Position numbers and translations under genes: made by a program. Source: Candidatus Frankia nodulisporulans (lineage in GTDB: Bacteria; Actinomycetota; Actinomycetes; Frankiales; Frankiaceae). Taken from it: a stretch of DNA of 58,659 nucleotides. Shown in pieces: positions 51,346-58,659 of the stretch (position 1 is the first letter of the stretch; the number at the start of each line of letters is the position of its first letter). The stretch spans positions 1 to 58,659 of the forward strand of contig NZ_CADCWS010000004.1 of the NCBI RefSeq assembly GCF_902806475.1, read 5' to 3'. The notes under the pieces are model-generated. The model worked only from the letters and a program-made list of their open reading frames with translations, was not told where the DNA came from and made no database searches.

Positions 51346-51821
51346 GCGGCGCGAACCTCGCCTGATCCGCGCCGCGGGTGGTCCGCCGCGGGTGTCGTTG
51401 GAGCCGTGCGGGGACCGCCTGTCGTCACACCCGGGCCGCAATGGTGTACGGTGCCGCATCGGTCGGCATACGAGTGCGCCGCCCGGGCCGTGGTGGCCGG
51501 TCGTGAATGTGGTGGGCCAGACACCGCGCCGGCTGGTCCGCTGTCTGGCCTGACGCGGTTGTGACCCGTATCCTTCGCTCGGCTTTGGAGATCCGCGTTC
51601 CGGCCGGGACCCTTGGATGTGGTGAGGCACCGGGAATGCGGACACGGGCCCGGTAGTCACTGCGTCCCCGGGTTTGCTGCGTACGGTAGCCGTCCGATGT
51701 CTTCGGGTGCCGGGTTGTGGAGTTTCGTGTGTCCGGTGGACCCGGTCCCATCGGTGTGGTCATCGGCCTTGGCATGGCCAGTGGGCGAGCGACGGTAGAG
51801 AAAGGGAAGGGAACAGGACGC
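51346..51821. other. intergenic region upstream of DUF4193
   Basis: 476 bases. Two TACGGT boxes occur, near 51448 and 51684, either of which may serve DUF4193. Open frames here do not show coding bias. Confidence 0.4.
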
Positions 51822-52121
51822 ATGGCGCGTGACTTCGACGCTCGGCGAAGCGCGGACGTGGAGGACGACGAGCTTCAGGAGCAGAGCCTGGAGACGCTGA
51901 AGGCGCAGCGGGCTGGTGCGGCCGCGGATCTCGGCGACGACATGGACGCTCTCGAGGCCGAACTCGACCTACCGGACGCGGAGGTACGCGACGAGGAGCT
52001 CTCCCTGCGGGTCCTGCCGCGTCAGGCTGACGAGTTCACCTGCACCCGGTGCTTCCTGGTGCAGCACCGCAGCCAGCTGGCCGACCCTCGGCGGGTGGTC
52101 TGCTCGGACTGCGCGGCCTAG
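51822..52121 (+). CDS. DUF4193 family protein (zinc-ribbon-like)
   Basis: 99 residues from ATG 51822 (MARDFDARR), with GGGAAGGGAA about 8 bases upstream. Acidic N-terminal half, then LSLRVLPRQADEFTCTRCFLVQHRSQLADPRRVVCSDCAA, where CTRC and CSDC form a probable zinc ribbon. Family is restricted to actinobacteria, usually single-copy. Function unknown. Confidence 0.9.
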   Translation: MARDFDARRSADVEDDELQEQSLETLKAQRAGAAADLGDDMDALEAELDLPDAEVRDEELSLRVLPRQADEFTCTRCFLVQHRSQLADPRRVVCSDCAA

Positions 52122-52281
52122 TCGGCCGCCGCCCTGGCGGCGAGGTGACTCGTCCCATCCCGTCCCGCCTGCTCCGGGCGCCGGCCGATGTGCTTGGCGT
52201 CCGGAGGCCGACACGGGTTGCCCCTCCGTCTAAGTAGCTGTACCACTACCCAGGGCGAGATTGCCGTGGGGGTGGTGTGGA

Positions 52282-55200
52282 GTGCGGGACGAACAGGCAC
52301 CGATAGCCGGTGATGTGCTGCCCGGTGGTGTTCCGTCAGGCCATGCCCTGGCGCGGCTGCCGCTGGTGCACGGCAACTTCGTCGTTCCGTCGGCGCCGGC
52401 CGGATTCGTCGACCGGCCCCGACTGCGGGCCGATCTCGACGCGGCGATGGCCCGGCCGCTCACCGTTCTGTCCGCGTCCGCCGGCTGGGGCAAGACCACG
52501 CTGCTGGCCTCCTGGTCGGTGGGACGTTCCGGCCGACCGCCCCTGGTGTGGATTCGGCTCGACCCGGCGACCCGATCGGCCGCCGAAAGCGAACCGGGCC
52601 TGGCCCTGTGGCCGCAGCTGCGTCACGGGCTGCGGCTCGCGGGCATCATCGGGCCGGACGCGCTACGCGACGGCGACGAGTCGGCCCCGGCGACCGCGAC
52701 CGACTACCGGCCACTGGCGAACCTGCTCGCCACCCGGACGGAACCGGTCGTCATCGTGCTCGACGACGTCCATCGGGTGCGCCACGCCGCCGATCTGGGC
52801 GGGCTCGATCTGCTGCTGGAACACGCGGGGGACAGGGTGCGCCTCGTGGTGGCCGGCCGTTCGGTGGCGATGGCCCTGCACCGCCCACGTGCCGACGGCC
52901 GGGTCACCGAGTTCGGACCGCGCGACCTCGCCTTCTCCGAACGCGAAGCCGTCGACCTGCTACGGCTGCACCAGCCGGACCCGTGGACCGCCCCACCCGA
53001 CACCGTCGCGGATCTGGTGGGCGCGACCGAGGGCTGGCCGACCGGTCTGCGCCTAGCCCTCGCCGCCGGCGGTCCCCCCGAACCCCGGGACACCGCCGGG
53101 GTGTCATCCGGGGCGGCGCCCGCACCGGTACTCGGTCGGGCGCAGGACGTCCTGGCCAGAGCACCCGACATCGCCGACTTCCTGCGGGCGGAAGTGCTCG
53201 ATCGGCATTCCCCCGAGGCGCGGCGCTTCCTGTTGCGCACCAGCCTGCTGGACGAGGTCACCGGGCCGCTCGCCGAGGTCGTGGTCGCCGACGGATCGAC
53301 GTTGCCGGGTGCGGGCCGACTGGCCGACCTCGCCGAGCACGACGGCTTCGTGGTGGAGCTCGCCGGTGACCGCGGCTACCGCTACCACCGGCTGCTCGCG
53401 GCGATGCTGCGCGCCGACCTCGCCCGCGACCGCGGTGAGGACGTGGACGAGCTGAACCTGCGGGCGGCGCTGTGGTTCACCGCGCACCGCCGGCCCCTGG
53501 ACGCCATCCGCCACGCCGTCCAGGCCGGCGACTGGTGGTACGCCGCCTGCCTGCTGCTCGACGGGTCCGGGCGACCGGAGCAGGCCGGGCTGGTCGGCGC
53601 GTTGCTGGGCCCGACCCACGTGCTGGACTCGACCCTGGCCGGGCTGCCGGCCGCCCCCGCGCACTGCGCGGAATGGGCACTGGTCGTCGCCGTCCGTGCG
53701 CTGCGGGCCGGCCAACCGGACCGGGCCGGTGGGGCGCTGCGGACCGCCCGGGAGGCGATCGCGGTCGCCCCGGCGTCGCGGCGGCGCTGGCTGGGCGTGC
53801 AGGCGGATCTGATCGACCTGAGCCTGGCCGAGCTGACCGGCGCGCCCGAGCAGATGCAGAGCCTGGCCCGCCGGCTTCTGCGTCCACCGGCGACAACCCC
53901 GGCAGCACCGACAACTCCGACCGCTCCGGCAACGGTGACGCCATCGACGGACGCGCCGGCATCCGAGCCGCCCGTGTCATCCGGGCGATCCGTGGCACCG
54001 GTGGGGCTGGCGGCGTCGGCGGCCAGGACGGCGCTGCCGGTGGACGTCGACGAGATCGTGTACGCGCTGGCCCGGTGCGGCCGGGGGCGCGCGCACCTGT
54101 GGCTCGGTCGGCCCGACACCGCGGCGGACGATCTTCTGGCGGCGCTCGACGCGGCGCGGTCGGCGGCTTCACGGGCGGTCGCGACGTCCGCCGGCGGTGC
54201 CCTCGCTCTCGCCCTCGCCCTGCGTGGTCGGCTGCGGCTGGCCGAGTCCCACGCGTGCGACGTGCTGGCGCTCGTCGGGGGGACGGCGCGGCCCGCCGAA
54301 CCTGACCAGGGGCTCGACCGGCCGGGTGCGGCCGCGCCGACCGGTGTGCTCGAGGCCCATCTCGCCCTCGTGGTGGTGGCCCTCGGCCGGGTCGACCGGG
54401 AACTGGCCGCCCGGCACCTGCGGGCCGCTCGGGCCTGCCAGGGCAGTGGTCATCCGCCGGGGCTGCTCGACCTGATCACGATCTGGCAGGCCAGGCTGCT
54501 GCAACGGCTTGGCCATCCCGACGATCTGCGGGCCGCCCGGCGGCTGCTCGGCGGTCAGAGCCGACCGACCGGTCCGCCGCTGTGCGTGTCACTGTGGCAG
54601 GCCGCCGAGATCGACCTGCTGCTGGCGAGCGGCAACGCCCAGGCGGCCCGGGCGGTGCTCGAACGCGGCGCTCCGTCGCGCCAGGCCGACCATGTCCGGC
54701 TGCTCGCCCGGGCCCGGGTCGAACTTGGCTGCGCGGATCTGACGGCCGCCGATCAGGCGGTGTCGGCGCTGCTGCGGGCCGGCGGGGGAGGCGGGCCGAC
54801 GGTGACGGCCTGCGTGTTCGCCGCGGTCATCGCGGCCCGTCGCGACGATCATGCCCGGGCGACCGATCTGCTCGCCCGGGGGCTGGCCCTGGCCGAGGAC
54901 GAGGGCTTCGCCAGCCCCTTCCTCGACCTCGGGAGCGAGGTGACGGCACTGCTCGACGCGCATCCCGGGCTGTCGAGCGCGCATCCGAGGTTCGTCACCG
55001 AACTACGCGGGATGCTGACCCGGGAGAACGCCACGGTCCCGACACCCGGGAGGGCGCCGTCCGGGCGGCCCGTGACCGTGACCGAGAGGATGACGATCGG
55101 GGCGTCGGTGCGGGGGGAGGCGCTGCCCGCCGGATCGCCCTCCGGCGGCATGCCGGCGCCAGGCCCCCGCCCTGGGCCGTCGTCCGTGCGGGCCGCGCAG

Positions 55201-55544
55201 CAGGCGGGGACTGTCCGGGTCCCCGCACCGGCCGGTCCGCGCGCACCGATCCGACCTGGCGGCCCGGTGGGCGTGGGCGAGGCCCCGAGTCCGAGTGGTG
55301 CGGGCGGCCTCGGGCGGCCGTCCGGGCCGGGAAGCTGGGAGCGCGGACCGGCGACCGGCTCAGCGACCGCGAGCTCGCGGTGCTCAGCTACCTGCCGACG
55401 ATGCTCACCACCGCCGAGATCGCCGCCGAGCTCTACGTCTCGGTCAACACGGTGAAGACACATCTGAAGAGCATCTACCGCAAGCTCGACGTCCCCCGCC
55501 GACGAGACGCCGTCCATCGTGCCCGTGAGCTGCATCTGCTCTGA
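52282..55544 (+). CDS. MalT-like LuxR family ATP-dependent regulator, frameshifted before the DNA-binding domain
   Basis: The frame from GTG 52282 gives about 1,050 residues: P-loop SASAGWGKTTLLASW near residue 65, Walker B VVIVLDDVHRV near 160, then the STAND/winged region (RYHRLLAAMLRADLAR) and a long TPR-like helical part to about 900. That frame ends at 55455 in low-complexity Ser/Arg/Pro. The LuxR helix-turn-helix (DRLSDRELAVLSYLPTMLTT, AEIAAELYVSVNTVKTHLKSIYRKLDVPRRRDAVHRARELHLL) is present but in the next frame, ending at 55544. Net change equals loss of one base, somewhere between about 55020 and 55350, a G/C-rich linker with several homopolymers. As sequenced, the protein lacks its DNA-binding domain. 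Confidence 0.85.
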
Positions 55545-55643
55545 GTCATCTACTCGGAGTCATCCGCTCGGAGCGGATGGTGGCGCGGGCCGCCGGGCGG
55601 CTGACGGTCAGCCCGGCCGCCCGCGGGGTCCGTCGCCCACGGG

Positions 55644-56192
55644 TCAGCCGGACTGACGGCTGCCCTGCCAACCGGGGTCGATGGCGCCGGGCTGGGTGGG
55701 GCGCTCGTCGTCGGTGAGTGACTCCGCGGTCGGGTCGATCTCGGCCGCCACCGAAGCGGCGTGGGCCAGGGGTGCGCTGGCGGTATCCGCCACCCGGCCG
55801 GGCGCCGACATGTGGTCGAGTGCCGGGGCGTGGTCGAGTGCCGGGGTGTGGTCGAACACCGAAGCGAACAGGTGGCGTTCGAGGTCGCGGTACGGCGGCG
55901 GGGTCGTCGGGACCGGCCCGAAGGCATCCCCGTCCGTCCCGGGGAAGTCGCTGGTCAGCTCGTCCGGGCGGGCTCGGGCCGCTCGATCGGGGAACGGGAC
56001 AAGCGGCGCGTTCTCACGTGCCGCCGGCGTCCGAAGGACGGCCCGCAACACGCAGATGACGCCGGTGGCGATGCCCGCGACCATCAGAATGAGGCCGAGG
56101 ACCTGAAGATCAATTCCCCCTGGCCGCCAGGTGAGGGCGTAGCGCAGCGCGGCGCCCACGGCGACCAGGAAGACCGACAGTCCCAATGTCAT
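55644..56192 (-). CDS. DUF6458-type membrane protein
   Basis: 182 residues from ATG 56192. MTLGLSVFLVAVGAALRYALTWRPGGIDLQVLGLILMVAGIATGVICVLRAVL is the short two-helix DUF6458 module (conserved G-L-x-x-F-L-x-A-x-G-A-x-L-R-Y ... D-L-x-x-x-G-x-I-L-M). The remaining 125 residues are hydrophilic and disordered, with DHTPALDHAPALDH repeats from an 18-base DNA repeat (55812-55862). Function unknown. Confidence 0.82.
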   Translation of the reverse strand: MTLGLSVFLVAVGAALRYALTWRPGGIDLQVLGLILMVAGIATGVICVLRAVLRTPAARENAPLVPFPDRAARARPDELTSDFPGTDGDAFGPVPTTPPPYRDLERHLFASVFDHTPALDHAPALDHMSAPGRVADTASAPLAHAASVAAEIDPTAESLTDDERPTQPGAIDPGWQGSRQSG

Positions 56193-56648
56193 CGTCGTTC
56201 ACCCCGTTTACCCCGTTCATCCCGTCGCGGTGGCGGGATCGCCGCCGTAGGGACGAGGGAATCGGTGGCGCGTGGCCGCATCACTCGATCCGCGTCCGGT
56301 GCGGGTCGCCGCATAGGCCAGGAACCCCGCCGCCGGCCGGCGGAGGTGATGCGTCTTCCGTTCTGGTGCAGCTGTCTTGTTCCCTGCGTGACGGCGTCCC
56401 ATGCGCTCTGACGTTGCGCGCGAGACGTATCACCCGACGTGAGGGGTAGGGCCCGGGCGGACGGGGACCAGTCTGGGCTGTGGGCCCGGAGAAGGGCCGC
56501 GCCTGTTCGTGGGACGGCCGGAAGAGGCCGGGGCGGGCCACGAAGCGGCCGTAGGGCGGCCACGGGAAGCGCCTGAACCTCTACCAAGGTAGCCCAATGG
56601 GGGGGTACACGGGAGAGGCGAGCGTCACGCAAACGAGTGTTCTGCGGG

Positions 56649-56732
56649 GTCTACGACGTAACCCGGACAAGAGATGGCCGGTTGGGGGCGTGTTTCTCCC
56701 ACCTGAGTGGTGGGTTTGTCCGGATAACAGAC
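56649..56732. other. nested inverted repeats, possible structured RNA or operator
   Basis: Three concentric or enclosed pairings: GTCT (56649-56652) with AGAC (56729-56732); CCGGACAA (56663-56670) with TTGTCCGG (56716-56723); and, inside the second, hairpin CCCACC-TGAGT-GGTGGG (56698-56714). I cannot match it to a known riboswitch class. Confidence 0.5.
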
Positions 56733-56775
56733 GAGGGGCGTGGGTCAGTGCTGGCGTAGCAAGGTAGGCGGGCCC

Positions 56776-56822
56776 TACGCTTGCCGAACATGTCCACCGT
56801 CACCGGAATTTCATCCGGTGAC
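56776..56822 (+). promoter_or_regulatory. promoter and leader hairpin of the LuxR gene
   Basis: -10-like TACGCT (56776-56781); predicted start near 56788. The leader then forms GTCACCGGA-ATTTCA-TCCGGTGAC (56799-56822), a perfect 9-bp stem. Such an inverted repeat right after the start site can also be a repressor or autoregulatory LuxR operator. Confidence 0.55.
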
Positions 56823-56882
56823 GTAGCCACCACCACCGGGCCCCGCCCGGTGCACATCTGCGTATGACCCCCGGAGGCACAC

Positions 56883-58028
56883 GTGAACGACCGAGTCCCC
56901 CGCCCGGCTGATGATATCGGTGAGGACCTACCCCATCAGCCGCGAATCGGCGTGACCGTGGACACACCAACAGACCTCGGTGTGGTGGGACGTATGGCGC
57001 GGCATGCCCCGGTGAGCCCATCGGCTTCGCCAGTCGCACCGCACCGTGCCGCGGCCACCAGGCATCCCGCACCGGCCACGGGTGCGGGCGGCGCCGCCGC
57101 GCGACCACTGTCTCACACCCGGGCCGCGGGGCCACTGACAGGGGCCCCTTTGGGGCGCGGCGAGGTTCCGCTGGCCGGTGCCCGGAGCGCGGCCGGTGCC
57201 CCGGTGCGCCCCGGCGCGACGGCGGCGCGCGCGGGTGCGCCGATGCCCCGCGACCTGGCCCTCGGTGCCGCGGAGCTGCGCGGCATCCTGCGGGTGGTCG
57301 AGGACTGTGAGCGGGCCTCGTCGCTGGCCTCGTTCCGGGAACTCGCCCTCGATGGCATGGCCCGCCACCTCGGCTACCGGCACTCGGCCTTCTTCCTCGG
57401 TTCCTCCATCGAGACCGCCTTCCAGGACGCCCGGCCCACCGGCCATGGTCTGGCCCTGCGGCTGGCCGGTCCCTACATGGAGCGTTACCGCGAACTCGAG
57501 GCGCTGAGCAACCCGGAGAGTCTGCGTTCGGTCCGCGAGCGTGGTCTGGCGACGCTGGATGACCTCGGCGTGCCGGAGCGGCCCGAGGTGCGGATGCGCC
57601 TGGAGCGCTTCCTGCGCGCCCACGGGATCCACGCGAAGCTGCTCGTGCGCCTGTTCGGCCCGTCGAACGTCGGCGCGCTGATCTCGTTGCTCGACTCCCG
57701 TCCCGGCGCGTTCGGCCCGCGGGACCGGGCCGTCGGCGCCGTCCTCGGGCGACACCTGGGCAACCTGCTGCGCTTCTACATCCGCACCGACCCGGGGCCC
57801 TCGGTCGCCGGTCGGCTCTCGGCGCGGGAACGCGACGTCGTGCGGCTGGTGGCCGAGGGTCGGTCGAACCGGCAGGTCGCCGAGGCACTGTGCATCAGCA
57901 TCGACACGGTCAAGCACCACCTGACCCACGCGTTGGTCGCGACGGGATGCACGAACCGCACCCAGCTCGCCATCGCCTGGCAGCGCGAGACCAGCGCCTT
58001 CGCACCGCCGAGCCCGCCCCGGCCGTGA
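56883..58028 (+). CDS. LuxR family transcriptional regulator with N-terminal sensor-like region
   Basis: 381 residues from GTG 56883; GGAGG lies 5 bases upstream. About 120 disordered Ala/Gly/Pro/Arg residues are followed by a GAF-like helical/beta region (LALGAAELRGILRVVEDCERASSLASFRELALDGMARHLGYRHSAFFLG ... GALISLLDSRPGAFGPRDRAVGAVLGRHLGNLLRFYI). The C-terminal LuxR helix-turn-helix is LSARERDVVRLVAEGRSNRQVAEALCISIDTVKHHLTHALVATGCTNRTQLAIAW. Signal unknown. The leader carries two hairpins, so its own expression is probably controlled. Confidence 0.88.
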   Translation: MNDRVPRPADDIGEDLPHQPRIGVTVDTPTDLGVVGRMARHAPVSPSASPVAPHRAAATRHPAPATGAGGAAARPLSHTRAAGPLTGAPLGRGEVPLAGARSAAGAPVRPGATAARAGAPMPRDLALGAAELRGILRVVEDCERASSLASFRELALDGMARHLGYRHSAFFLGSSIETAFQDARPTGHGLALRLAGPYMERYRELEALSNPESLRSVRERGLATLDDLGVPERPEVRMRLERFLRAHGIHAKLLVRLFGPSNVGALISLLDSRPGAFGPRDRAVGAVLGRHLGNLLRFYIRTDPGPSVAGRLSARERDVVRLVAEGRSNRQVAEALCISIDTVKHHLTHALVATGCTNRTQLAIAWQRETSAFAPPSPPRP

Positions 58029-58174
58029 CGATCCGCGCCGCTACCCGTCCGCTTCGGCCGGTGCCCGCGGCCGATGGATCGTCTGGACGTCGTACGTCCG
58101 CGTCAGCTCGGCCTCCGGTCGGCCCGACGCGCTGACGTCACCGCGGACTGGCACGTGCACGTCGCGAAGGCACG

Positions 58175-58396
58175 ATGTTGCTGGCTGGCGAGCTGCCCTG
58201 GCGCCGCACGGTGCCCACTCTCGTCATCGCCGGCCGGCTCCGCGCCGGTACCCAGCCGGTCGCGCACCTGGTAGGTGCCCGGGCCGGCGACCACCCGATC
58301 ATGGTCGCGGTGACCCCACCCGCGCCCGATGGTCACCTGCCCGCAGGTGCGTGCTGCGCAGCCCGCCCGATCGTGGGCGGTCGGCCCCTGGTCTGA
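58175..58396 (+). CDS. small hypothetical protein, doubtful
   Basis: 73 residues from ATG 58175 with GAAGG 4 bases upstream (MLLAGELPWRRTVPTLVIAG, RLRAGTQPVAHLVGARAGDHPIMVAVTPP). Third positions are nearly 90 percent G/C, which favours coding. No family recognised and a shadow frame cannot be excluded. Confidence 0.4.
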   Translation: MLLAGELPWRRTVPTLVIAGRLRAGTQPVAHLVGARAGDHPIMVAVTPPAPDGHLPAGACCAARPIVGGRPLV

Positions 58397-58659
58397 CCGC
58401 CCGCGATCGGGGTCCGAGGCGCGCCGGGAGTCGTCCCACCCCGCCTGATCGCCGTCTCGCCTGGCGTTCCGTGGCCTTCTCCGACGGTAATCAAAATCTT
58501 TTTTTGTACTGGTTAGACCATTTTTTGCTGACCTCACGGAGATTGTGCCGGGAAAGCGTCGGCCCGACCGCGCGATGGTATGTCCGGATAAGGATACCCG
58601 TAACTGGTCAGGTCTCGTAGATCGTTTGTTTTTTGTTCCTCGGCTGGCTGGGATGCTTT
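58397..58659. other. AT-rich end of window
   Basis: No gene seen. From about 58490 the composition changes sharply, with poly-T runs near 58499, 58523 and 58628. TGTCCGGATAA at 58580 repeats the 11-mer seen at 56717-56727. Probably the promoter region of a gene beyond the window, or an Lsr2-type AT-rich patch. Confidence 0.45.

Larger units (their letters stand above)
56193..56882. other. divergent intergenic region with several structured elements
   Basis: 690 bases, DUF6458 (minus) to LuxR gene (plus), no gene with coding bias. Contains the nested structure at 56649-56732, a -10-like TACGCT (56776-56781), a 9-bp hairpin (56799-56822) and a 7-bp hairpin CACCGGG/CCCGGTG (56834-56852), then the Shine-Dalgarno GGAGG (56873-56877). 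Confidence 0.55.

Noticed and set aside
56649-56732. Named riboswitch (c-di-AMP, cobalamin or SAM class)
   Set aside because: Compared by eye with the consensus cores I know; none fits. Kept only as an unnamed structured element.

Overview
The window is high-GC actinobacterial chromosome. Codon third positions are almost all G or C, GTG starts are common, and many genes carry actinobacterium-restricted domains (DUF2017, DUF3349, DUF3618, DUF4193, DUF5709, DUF6458). Gene content and very long proline/alanine-rich proteins fit a Frankia-like organism best (inference). Two blocks are syntenic with Mycobacterium: pitA / small membrane protein / DUF3349, and pncB-clpS-DUF2017-mec-cysO-cysM together with murI-MBL-rph-rdgB. 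I see no insertion sequence, prophage, integrase or CRISPR array.

Layout. 1-3.3 kb: ureide/purine catabolism (allantoinase, allantoicase, OHCU decarboxylase, HIU hydrolase), then a divergent SnoaL-like gene and a LysR regulator. 4.8-7.4 kb: minus-strand run with PaiB-like protein, DUF3349, small membrane protein and the phosphate transporter PitA. 7.7-13.6 kb: SDR oxidoreductase, CrtC/AttH-like protein, a frameshifted aldolase-like DUF6986 gene, an SpoU/TrmH RNA methyltransferase, DUF2752 and DUF5709. 13.9-16.5 kb: O-antigen-ligase-like membrane protein and an acyltransferase, convergent with overlapping tails. 16.7-24.4 kb: winged-helix/disordered protein and a branched-chain-amino-acid-type ABC system (binding protein, LivF, LivG, fused LivHM, small membrane protein). 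25-27.9 kb: sugar epimerase and an XRE regulator with a Nudix-like part.

28.2-36.9 kb is the most coherent functional region. pncB is followed by an NrtR-type regulator with a degenerate Nudix box (NAD synthesis and its control), then clpS and DUF2017. Next comes the Mec/CysO/CysM cysteine-synthesis module, in which CysO carries an 11-residue extension after its di-glycine. The convergent operon murI / metallo-beta-lactamase phosphodiesterase / rph / rdgB follows. 37-45 kb: a dehydrogenase, an active Nudix hydrolase, a secreted phytase-like esterase, histidine phosphatase, DUF3618, a MauE/DsbA redox pair and Bcp peroxiredoxin. 45.46 kb: tRNA-Leu(UAG). 45.6-58 kb: LPG-synthase-like membrane protein, an RsbW-type ATPase, two large disordered proteins, a GroES paralogue, DUF4193, a MalT-like LuxR regulator whose DNA-binding domain is frameshifted away, DUF6458 and a second LuxR regulator.

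Cross-cutting points. Three genes carry apparent frameshifts (allantoicase, DUF6986, MalT-like regulator). At least eleven genes show a -10-like hexamer only 6-8 bases before a GTG/ATG, indicating leaderless transcripts. Several perfect, long inverted repeats lie in intergenic DNA. All functions come from reading motifs by eye; no database search was run.
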